From Chara braunii (lineage: Eukaryota; Streptophyta; Charophyceae; Charales; Characeae), in assembly GCA_003427395.1 (NCBI GenBank), contig BFEA01000034.1, positions 3,540,350-3,572,266 of the forward strand: a stretch of DNA of 31,917 nt, read 5' to 3'. The position numbers and the translations under genes were made by a program. The notes under the pieces are model-generated. The model was not told the origin of the DNA. It made no database searches and worked only from the letters and a program-made list of their open reading frames with translations. Below, one piece after another: positions 29,635-31,917 of this stretch (position 1 is the stretch's first letter; every line of letters starts with the position of its first letter).

Positions 29635-29831
29635 TTGTGTGTGGGATTTATCAACTGGGTTGTATGGTGTGCTGTGTCTGTCTGGTGTCAATACAGAGTG
29701 GGCAGAGGTGTGCCTTGGTTCTGGATGCAGCCAACTTGCTAGATGGAATTATAACTTTATCAGACCTCCAACGGGAGGCGATGAGAGCGGTCTCAGCCAT
29801 GGATGAGGGAAACAATGCAGCGTCTGAAGAT
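2339..29831 (+). CDS. CLC chloride channel/transporter, CLC-e/f-like (internal exons)
   Basis: Partial host gene of six exons with GT-AG introns; the joined frame stays open for 502 codons. The protein is a CLC-family anion channel or anion/proton exchanger. Exon 1 holds the anion-path segment ending GPEGPSVD, with the gating Glu at 2465-2467. Exon 2 holds FAIET, exon 3 [13 protein letters not shown] (the GxFxP-type filter loop), and exon 4 the last membrane helices ([17 protein letters not shown]) followed by an acidic linker. Exons 5 and 6 form the first CBS domain. From family knowledge the sequence resembles plant CLC-e/CLC-f, placed in plastid membranes or Golgi depending on the study, rather than the vacuolar CLC-a/b/c/d group. 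The position aligned with the bacterial proton glutamate looks like Thr. The N-terminus, second CBS domain and stop codon are outside the window. The gene is very long because its introns are filled with transposons. Orthology to CLC-e versus CLC-f is an inference. Confidence 0.93.
2586..3712. other. Intron segment before the gypsy element
   Basis: No gene. It contains an A-rich stretch (2828-2840), trinucleotide-like ATC runs (2845-2930), the second family E copy (3160-3400), and an inverted repeat near 3452-3478 (GGATGGTAG facing CTACCATCC). Frames open across it do not resemble known proteins. Confidence 0.6.
3160..3400 (+). repeat. Family E repeat, copy 2 (degenerate core, duplicated tail)
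   Basis: Head reads CTTTTGA in place of CTGATGA (3176-3182), then the same GTTGG...CCGA stem, GAAA (3199-3202) and GTC. The tail containing CCTACGGTTTACCGGGCAGT is repeated about three times between 3215 and 3385, followed by an AT run. It belongs to the same family as 467-580 and 18581-18695. Confidence 0.55.
3713..4165 (+). repeat. Left LTR of gypsy element (3' truncated)
   Basis: Matches the right LTR along its whole visible length, including AGTACTGCTGTTACT, the GGAGGAAGTCGGCCATAGCTG segment and the GGGCTGCATGCGT motif. Here that last motif is amplified into about 2.5 copies of a 25-bp unit (4088-4150), single in the right LTR. Homology stops near 4160, where pol-derived sequence begins, so a deletion joined the LTR to the pol region. 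Confidence 0.82.
4168..5330 (+). pseudogene. Gypsy integrase remnant, N-terminal and core parts
   Basis: Translation shows the end of the RNase H spacer ([17 protein letters not shown]), then a damaged zinc-binding region ending YEFCQRNK near 4500. The integrase catalytic core follows: [29 protein letters not shown], then GQTEVMNQ, the expected D, D and E positions of the DDE triad. A stop codon at 4795 and frame changes near 4408 and 4510 break it. The frame continues with [11 protein letters not shown] and, near 5215, a GHWV-type integrase C-terminal start that is also interrupted by a stop. It would have inserted retrotransposon cDNA; it is not functional now. Confidence 0.88.
5331..5988 (-). 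mobile_element. tRNA-headed SINE-like retroposon inside the gypsy integrase
   Basis: On the minus strand the element starts near 5988 with a tRNA-like head: an A box TGGCTCAGTGG (within 5963-5977) and a B-box-like GAGTTCAAAAC about 45 nt downstream (5913-5925). It ends with an interrupted poly(A) tail, seen as T runs at 5331-5362. It is flanked by CCATTTGGTCC (5320-5330) and CCATTTTGTCC (5989-5999), an 11-bp target duplication with one mismatch. The integrase reading stops at the left side (VGADPFGP) and resumes at the right ([11 protein letters not shown]), confirming an insertion. At 658 bp it is long for a SINE. The body holds two copies of an 88-bp tandem unit (about 5460 and 5550). Confidence 0.8.
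6000..6300 (+). pseudogene. Gypsy integrase C-terminus with chromodomain remnant
   Basis: After the retroposon the frame reads [14 protein letters not shown], the typical end of the integrase C-terminal domain. A proline-rich linker and then [13 protein letters not shown] and FEYFVKYLF follow, matching the first strands of a retrotransposon chromodomain (YEVExIx...YLVKW). A stop occurs just after (near 6225). Chromodomains direct insertion of this lineage into heterochromatin. It joins the right LTR about 65 nt later. Confidence 0.8.
6365..7221 (+). repeat. Right LTR of gypsy element
   Basis: Complete-looking LTR of 857 bp, TGCAATTAAC...GGGTTGCA. It carries GGCCATAGCTGG near 6711 and ACCATAGCCAGG near 6999, the motif shared with other LTR families here. 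Its first 420 bp align with the left LTR. Confidence 0.82.
7222..7832. other. Intron segment with G-rich tract before exon 2
   Basis: No gene. From 7396 to 7530 the + strand has many runs of three to eight Gs and could form G-quadruplexes. A palindromic CCGGCCGACCGG lies at 7537-7548 with GGCTGGTCGG and CCGACCAG following. The rest is unremarkable up to the T-rich acceptor at 7832. Confidence 0.6.
7833..8024 (+). CDS. CLC exon 2 of window
   Basis: The acceptor is a T-rich tract ending TTTTTTTGCAG before 7833 and the donor is GAG|GTGAAA at 8025. It is 192 nt and is read from [19 protein letters not shown] to [10 protein letters not shown]. The first two bases complete the Gly split from exon 1, and the last base starts a Glu codon finished by exon 3. 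It supplies the helix bearing FAIET, in which the Glu is conserved and the next residue is Thr where bacterial exchangers such as E. coli ClC have the internal proton glutamate. A long (TG)n tract begins 19 nt after the donor. Confidence 0.93.
8044..8116. repeat. (TG)n microsatellite next to exon 2 donor
   Basis: About 36 TG units starting 19 nt after the exon 2 donor, followed by an imperfect TGCG-rich tail to about 8140. Confidence 0.97.
8598..8890 (+). other. Short ORF region in LTR A ending at a splice donor (frameshifted here)
   Basis: Reading from ATGGCGGAC (8707) towards AATAGCCAG|GTAAGT (donor at 8889), this segment matches the 61-codon minus-strand ORF of copy 2 (15280-15465), sharing [20 protein letters not shown]. 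In this copy a one-base loss and a TAG soon after the ATG break the frame. In both copies the unspliced stop is the TAA of GTAAGT, so the reading ends exactly at the donor. Function is unknown; it could be a leader exon of the parent retrotransposon. Confidence 0.4.
9429..9551 (+). repeat. Minisatellite in LTR A copy 1
   Basis: Three units of about 41 bp, each CACACACA...AAGCCA(A/T)CCA(A/G)CACTCAG(A/G)CAG. Copy 2 has a single unit (about 14700-14770), which explains most of the 85-bp length difference. Confidence 0.8.
9676..10775. other. Unclassified intronic repeat-like sequence
   Basis: No gene recognised. It contains AGCTATGGAGG (9922), GCTATGGCGGCCATGGCC (10084) and a donor-like CTGGTAAGTCC (9990), features typical of the LTRs in this window. 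It may be an old LTR fragment, but no ends or partner copy are visible. The right part (10490-10775) probably belongs to the 3' side of the neighbouring gypsy fragment. Confidence 0.35.
10776..11174 (-). pseudogene. Gypsy integrase C-terminus with chromodomain remnant (minus)
   Basis: Reading leftward, the fragment begins with [19 protein letters not shown], then [11 protein letters not shown] and GPSYRI. After a frame change it continues [27 protein letters not shown] and a chromodomain-like stretch around [11 protein letters not shown] and YKVKFSG. The order matches the integrase C-terminal domain plus chromodomain of the 3713-7221 element, so it is a related but separate family member. The catalytic core is missing; the fragment is cut at 11174 where LTR-like element B begins. 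Confidence 0.82.
11175..12074. mobile_element. LTR-like element B, copy 1
   Basis: About 900 bp between TGTTCTGGGCT (11175) and CTGGAACA (ends 12074), again TG...CA. Its sequence recurs in the same orientation from 31360 to the window end (CGCCCTAAGTGAAGG, CAGTTGGTTGAATG, GGAAGCTTCC, GCAGCCATAGCCAAGCTG). It lies between two unrelated gypsy integrase fragments. I found no target duplication, and which strand is the sense strand is unclear. Confidence 0.6.
12088..13020 (-). pseudogene. Gypsy integrase remnant
   Basis: Reading leftward from 13020: [16 protein letters not shown] and GHFGFNKT (start of the zinc-binding domain, whose Cys pair is deleted), then [13 protein letters not shown] and [18 protein letters not shown] with the second catalytic Asp. 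[12 protein letters not shown] follows; the usual GQTE has become GQTK, so the catalytic Glu is lost, and a Trp codon has become TGA shortly after. The C-terminal part ends near [14 protein letters not shown] 17-bp unit (GCCATCCTTTCCGCAAT) is triplicated at 12391-12469 within it. Confidence 0.83.
13021..14330 (-). pseudogene. Gypsy reverse transcriptase and RNase H remnant
   Basis: Leftward from about 14330 the reading shows [40 protein letters not shown] (then a stop), [24 protein letters not shown] with the first catalytic Asp, [14 protein letters not shown] and the active-site YLDD near 13878-13889. RNase H follows: [29 protein letters not shown], then [11 protein letters not shown] at its end. 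Stops and at least two frame changes make it a pseudogene. It once copied element RNA into DNA. Confidence 0.9.
14594..15821 (-). mobile_element. Solo-LTR-like element A, copy 2 (nested)
   Basis: Inverted relative to copy 1 and about 1228 bp. On the minus strand it starts TGTTATGATCC (15821) and ends GGTCATCACA (14594). TTTT lies on both sides (14590-14593 and 15822-15825), a possible 4-bp target duplication like the CACG of copy 1. It interrupts the gypsy element between protease and reverse transcriptase, so it is the younger insertion. The splice donor matching 8889 is at 15282-15283; the one matching 9378 has GC in place of GT. Confidence 0.78.
15280..15465 (-). CDS. 61-codon ORF in LTR A copy 2, unknown function
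   Basis: Starts ATGGCGGACTAC and reads [19 protein letters not shown], then a stretch rich in Ala and Leu including [19 protein letters not shown]. It ends AR-stop, where the TAA is part of the splice donor GTAAGT. Copy 1 has the same segment with a one-base frameshift; copy 3 (27364-27550) keeps the last part and the donor. I do not recognise the protein. It may be a 5' leader exon or chance reading in a conserved LTR. Confidence 0.3.
   Translation of the reverse strand: MADYLGLALLCKGQRKAAMAALAQAAMPDSASKLLGVALPSWGLPAAAPTKVMKMAAAIAR
15840..16970 (-). pseudogene. Gypsy gag tail, zinc knuckle and aspartic protease remnant
   Basis: Leftward from 16970: a gag-like stretch ([31 protein letters not shown]), then [14 protein letters not shown], a CCHC zinc knuckle in which the His position is Pro. 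A retropepsin-like segment with [12 protein letters not shown] (the D-S/T-G motif is now DPGS) follows, and the reading ends near [11 protein letters not shown], the usual end of this domain. The frame is broken between 16383 and 16420. Gag packages element RNA and the protease matures the polyprotein; both are inactive here. Confidence 0.78.
16971..18049. other. Intron segment before exon 3 with a short minisatellite
   Basis: No gene recognised. A degenerate repeat of about 22 bp (AGCAAGGGGCGACCCTGTTTC-like) covers roughly 17637-17765, with seven or so units. A C-rich run is at 17348-17364. The acceptor at 18049 is preceded by a GATGATGATGATG run. Confidence 0.6.
18050..18504 (+). CDS. CLC exon 3 of window
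   Basis: The acceptor is TTGTTTTCAG before 18050 and the donor is TTG|GTGAGT at 18505. At 455 nt it is the longest exon seen. It begins [19 protein letters not shown] and ends at VAAPQAYAL. In it are the [20 protein letters not shown] helix region and [17 protein letters not shown], the second half of the anion selectivity filter. It ends in phase 0. The open frame continues past the donor into the intron, so length alone would overextend the exon by about 490 nt. Confidence 0.95.
18581..18695 (+). repeat. Family E repeat, copy 3
   Basis: Head ATGATGA (18581-18587) stands in place of CTGATGA, then a GTTAG/CCGAC stem, GAAA (18605-18608). Then comes either a tiny stem III before GTC (18615-18617) or a stronger hairpin ACGGG/CCCGT closing onto GTC (18625-18627). 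The tail GCCTATGGTTTACCGGACAG and an AT run follow. It begins 77 nt after the exon 3 donor. Confidence 0.5.
18763..18976. repeat. (CCTA)n microsatellite
   Basis: About 50 imperfect CCTA units with interruptions. A second degenerate tetranucleotide stretch of GACC/GACT type follows to about 19075. Confidence 0.95.
19076..20556. other. Intron segment with no recognised feature
   Basis: I see no gene, repeat with a partner, or structural RNA here. Open frames at 19549-19830 and 20291-20680 have no family resemblance and overlap in several frames. Confidence 0.6.
20557..20700. repeat. Tandem repeat of about 60 bp
   Basis: Two full units (20557-20619 and 20620-20677) and a partial third, each beginning AATACCCCTT and containing GGGTGGGGGACTAACT. 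It lies in the intron before exon 4. Confidence 0.85.
20982..21377 (+). CDS. CLC exon 4 of window
   Basis: The acceptor is CTTCTCAACAG before 20982 and the donor is AAG|GTGAGA at 21378. It is 396 nt, phase 0 at both ends. It starts [20 protein letters not shown] and carries [20 protein letters not shown], the final CLC helices. It then runs into a hydrophilic linker with an Asp run ([10 protein letters not shown]) and EEQMMEELK, which leads into the CBS region. The linker is the least conserved part and is typical of the membrane-to-CBS connection in plant CLCs. Confidence 0.94.
21607..21669. repeat. Short nested inverted repeat
   Basis: CCTCCG (21607) faces CGGAGG (21669), and inside it TTGGGAAAA faces TTTTCCCAA. 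It could form a hairpin of about 60 nt. The inner motif CAGTGTTGGGAAA resembles hAT transposon ends but no full element is defined. Confidence 0.5.
21806..21960. repeat. (CCRAA)n-like simple repeat
   Basis: Degenerate pentanucleotide CCAAA/CCGAA units with decreasing order towards 21960. Confidence 0.85.
22113..22262. repeat. 25-bp tandem repeat, six units
   Basis: Six head-to-tail units of exactly 25 bp (CACTACCACATACCGGTGCA plus AACTG), nearly identical; units 2 and 6 differ by a few bases. It lies in the intron between exons 4 and 5. Confidence 0.95.
22795..23690. repeat. Duplicated segment of about 250-300 bp
   Basis: 22795-23045 and about 23360-23690 share, in the same order, GCAGCCC...GCGGTATGGTGGGTT, a GGCGGGYGA-C-GCCC motif, a GAYGACTGGTCC-like segment and (A/G)AGGA(C/T)TGGTCC. 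The second copy has its first unit repeated about three times (23369-23500). Confidence 0.6.
23691..24947. other. Intron segment before exon 5
   Basis: No gene recognised. It contains a CT run (23841-23863), an A run (23867-23881), G-rich stretches (23998-24035 and 24110-24175) and a short duplication around GTGCTTCTTGA (24250 and 24280). Nothing else is supported. Confidence 0.55.
24948..25028 (+). CDS. CLC exon 5 of window (start of CBS1)
   Basis: The acceptor is GCTGCTTGCAG before 24948 and the donor is TTT|GTAAGT at 25029. It is 81 nt, exactly 27 codons, beginning [18 protein letters not shown]. The V-x-x-V-M-x-x-x-F/Y-x-x-V pattern is the first strand and helix of a CBS domain. It joins exon 4 in phase 0 to read EELK-VEQVMS. 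The exon is short, and was identified by its CBS match plus good splice sites on both sides. Confidence 0.88.
25640..26730. other. LTR-like sequence, possibly diverged element B
   Basis: Shares with element B a TATAAAGGAAG-like motif (26128; compare 11635), and GCAGCCATAGC near 26283. On the minus strand there is a consensus splice donor CTCAG|GTAAGT at about 26456. Alignment by eye is weak outside these motifs and no ends were found. Confidence 0.3.
27064..27136. repeat. (GAA)n-rich tract in LTR A copy 3
   Basis: GAAGAAGAGGAAGAA-type purine run, expanded relative to the shorter GAAGAA runs in copies 1 (8469-8503) and 2. Confidence 0.95.
28278..28367. repeat. Family D segment, copy 3
   Basis: GCAAGTGGGCCGTCATGGCA and GATGTGGGCAGCTTGCGCTC match 1149-1233 and 1893-1982. 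A one-base insertion relative to copy 2 breaks the minus-strand frame. Confidence 0.8.
29450..29633. repeat. (ATGG)n and (TG)n microsatellites before exon 6
   Basis: ATGG units at 29450-29512 and TG units at 29585-29633. The TG tract ends 63 nt before the exon 6 start. Confidence 0.97.
29697..29831 (+). CDS. CLC exon 6 of window (end of CBS1)
   Basis: The acceptor is TGTCAATACAG before 29697 and the donor is GAT|GTAAGC at 29832. It is 135 nt, 45 codons. Joined to exon 5 it reads [20 protein letters not shown] and then [16 protein letters not shown], the second half of a CBS domain with the usual L-x-G-I-I-T-x-x-D-L motif. The second CBS domain and C-terminus were not found in the remaining 2086 nt, so the gene continues to the right. 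Confidence 0.9.
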
Positions 29832-30093
29832 GTAAGCCTGCGTCATCTCTGATTTTGCTTGTTACCTAGACTAGGATACCCGGCCGGGAGCCAAAGCTGC
29901 CTCTGGCTGCCTGCAATGCCCGGCCGGGCAAGGCCCCAGGCAAAAGGTTCCGCCCAGGTCCCAGGCAGCCCGCGCAAAATCGTATAGAAGGAATCAGCAA
30001 GTCAATTTTGTTCTGTAGAATTGCAATGCAAACAACTTTTTCGCAGAGGGTCACCTCCGAATTCCGTACTGAGTCGAGCATATATGAAAAAAT

Positions 30094-30269
30094 CTGGGTA
30101 GCACAGCAGTGCCGGCTGGATTAAGTGACCGGAATATCCGGCCTTATCATCCAGCATCCGGTTTATCAGGAAATCCGGATGAACATTAAAAGGGCCCTAA
30201 AAAATTGTAAAAAATGTCCAAAAAAAAAACAAAAAAAAAACACGTTCGTGCGCAGTGAGGGCTACCCAA
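30094..30269. mobile_element. Short inverted-repeat element (MITE-like)
   Basis: Left end CTGGGTAGCACAGCAGTG is identical over 11 bp to the left end of the 25400-28873 element. The right end is GCACAG-like then GGGCTACCCAA (reverse complement TTGGGTAGCC). About 176 bp with several ATCCGG motifs and A runs. No flanking duplication was found. Confidence 0.4.
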
Positions 30270-30346
30270 GTTATGAACCCTGAAGGCTTTTGCCCCAAAA
30301 CACTTTTCTGGCCATTCAATCATTTTGCCTAAAAATCACTTTTCAA

Positions 30347-30898
30347 TCCTCTTCTTCGCCGTCCTCCTCCTCCTCCTCCTCCTCCTCCTCCTCCTCGTCA
30401 GCCTCGGCGCTTTCCTCCTCGTCTTCCTCTTCCTCCTCCCCCTCTGCCCTTTCCTTCTCCCAGTCCGCGCCCTCCTCCCCTAACCCCCCTTTCGCCTCCT
30501 CCTCCTCCCTGTCCCCCTCCTCCCTCCTCCTCTCCCCCTCCTCCTCCTCCTCCCTCTCCTCCTCGTCGTCCTCCGCCTCTTCTTCATCCTCCTCCGTCCC
30601 GTCATCCTCCTCCTCTTCTTTGCTGTCCTTGTCGTCCTCGTCGGCCTCGGCCCTTTCCTCCTCGTCTCCCTCCTCCTCCTCCTCCTCCTCCTCGGCCCTT
30701 TCTCCCAGTTGGCACCCTCCTCCCCTGACCCCCCTTTTGCCTCCTCCTCCTCCCTGTGCACCTCCTCCCTTCTCCTCTCCTACTCCTCCTCCCTCTCCTC
30801 CTCGTCCTCCTACGCCGCTTCTGTGTCCTCCTCCTCCTCCCTGTCCACCTCCTCCCTCCTCCTCTCCTCCTCCTCCTCCTCCTCCTCCTCCTCCGCCG
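30347..30898. repeat. Polypyrimidine (CTC/CCT)n tract
   Basis: About 550 bp almost entirely C and T on the + strand, with imperfect higher-order units of about 240 bp (CCTCTGCCC/CGGCCCTTTC...CCCCCTTTTGCCTCCTCC). The long Ser-rich and Glu-rich frames over it are products of the composition, not genes. Confidence 0.92.
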
Positions 30899-30949
30899 AA
30901 TCGATTTGCACGTCTGTATACAAACGAAATGACCCACTTTTTTTTTTTT

Positions 30950-31077
30950 TTAATCAATCAATCAATCAATAAATAAATAAATTAAAAACGAGAAAAGAAG
31001 TATCCAATTGGATCTTGATTTCAAGATCCAATCGAATCGATTGATTCGATTGGATACTTTTTTTTTTTTCTTTTTTT

Positions 31078-31122
<45 letters not shown>

Positions 31123-31345
31123 ATTTATTGATTGATTCAATTTGATTGATTGATTAAATGAATTTGATTGATTGATTAAATTAAAAAAAGGGATCAATCA
31201 ATCAATCAATCCAAAAAAAATACGCAAAAAAGTATCCAATCGAATTGGATGTTGATATTCAATCGAATCAATCGATTCGATTGGATCTTGATTTCAAAAT
31301 CAAGACCCAATCCAATCGATTGATTCAATTGGATACTTCTTTTTC
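30950..31345. repeat. AT-rich palindrome cluster
   Basis: Two palindromic units, 31000-31057 and 31232-31336, both start GTATCCAAT and end ATTGGATAC. They are embedded between (AATC)n on one side and (GATT)n on the other, which are themselves complementary (30952-30970, 31082-31170, 31193-31210). The whole region can fold into nested hairpins. Confidence 0.85.
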
Positions 31346-31359
31346 GTTTTTGATTGATT

Positions 31360-31917
31360 TGTGAGGCTACGCCCGCTTAGCCCCTATGGGCCCTTATTTG
31401 CAGCAAGGTCGGCCGCCCTAAGTGAAGGCAGGCACGACAGGCCCTCAGGGCCTCGTCTTTCAGGGTACCCCGCAACTGGGGAAATTCAGGCAGTTGCGCA
31501 GCGCCAGTTGGTTGAATGAACTCAGGCCCTGGGCCGCCTGTGTGAATGAATGTAAAGCAGGCCCTGGGCTGGATACGGGTACCGGGCCAAGCACAGGCCG
31601 AAAGCAGTTGGGCACATGCAACCACTTCAGGCCCAAGGCCTGCGTTCTTCGTGACTGGGCCTCAGGCTACCGGGGCCTACTGGAAGCTTCCTGGACTGGA
31701 TGCAGGCAGGCCACTTCGATATAGGGAAGGGCCTGCCTCCTCATTCGGCATTCGGGTGCTGGCTGCATGCTGCGCAAGCGCTGGTGCGCTGTCTGCTGGC
31801 TGGCTGGCACTCACGCTCTCANGGGCGAGTAGGGAGGGAGCACGCAGCCATAGCCAAGCTGCGCTGCTGTATGCTGGGTGAAGCGCAGGGTGGTCCTTGG
31901 GTGCTAGTGGCATCTGT
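31360..31917. mobile_element. LTR-like element B, copy 2 (cut by window end)
   Basis: Begins TGTGAGGCTACGCC and follows copy 1 (11175-12074) in the same orientation: GCCGCCCTAAGTGAAGG, GCGCCAGTTGGTTGAATG, GGAAGCTTCCTGG and GCAGCCATAGCCAAGCTG. An N is at 31822. The remainder lies outside the window. Confidence 0.6.

Noticed and set aside
30290-30976. Long Ser-rich (+) and Glu-rich (-) open frames
   Set aside because: They are translations of the polypyrimidine tract; composition alone keeps the frames open, and every frame is low complexity.

Overview
The window is eukaryotic nuclear DNA, most likely from a streptophyte plant or streptophyte alga with a large, repeat-rich genome. The evidence is GT-AG introns of 2.5-10 kb, Ty3/gypsy retrotransposons with chromodomain-type integrase ends, abundant microsatellites, and one host gene whose closest recognisable relatives are the plant plastid/Golgi CLC-e/CLC-f chloride channels or transporters. 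A charophyte such as Chara would fit, but species cannot be settled from sequence alone. Single N bases at 22753 and 31822 show this is part of an assembled scaffold.

The only host gene I can support is this CLC gene on the + strand. Six internal exons are clear: 2339-2585, 7833-8024, 18050-18504, 20982-21377, 24948-25028 and 29697-29831. They join in one frame (1506 nt, 502 codons) and cover most of the membrane domain plus the first CBS domain. The N-terminal exons lie to the left of the window, and the second CBS domain and stop codon lie to the right. Everything else in the window is intron.

Intron contents, left to right. Before exon 1: an (AG)n tract, a hammerhead-ribozyme-like motif, a dispersed repeat family with a similar core, and a duplicated module. 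Intron 2586-7832: a decayed, internally deleted gypsy element (3713-7221) with both LTRs, interrupted in its integrase by a tRNA-headed, poly(A)-tailed retroposon (5331-5988) with target-site duplications. Intron 8025-18049: a solo-LTR-like element A1 (8363-9675), a gypsy integrase tail (minus, 10776-11174), an LTR-like element B (11175-12074), and a large minus-strand gypsy pseudo-element (12088 to about 16970) split by a second, inverted copy of A (14594-15821). Intron 18505-20981: another hammerhead-like repeat and simple repeats. Intron 21378-24947: several minisatellites and a duplicated segment. Intron 25029-29696: a 3.5-kb terminal-inverted-repeat element with a perfect 9-bp target duplication, carrying a third copy of A. 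After exon 6: a short inverted-repeat element, a 550-bp polypyrimidine tract, an AT-rich palindrome cluster, and a second B copy running off the end.

The insertions are nested (retroposon in gypsy element, LTR in gypsy element, LTR in TIR element) and preserve a relative history. The most interesting items are the hammerhead-like motifs, the retroposon with its duplications, the TIR element with its GTACTCC motifs, a conserved short ORF in LTR A that ends at a consensus splice donor, and an 8-mer (GCCATAGC) shared by several LTR families. No computation or database search was run; alignments are by eye.
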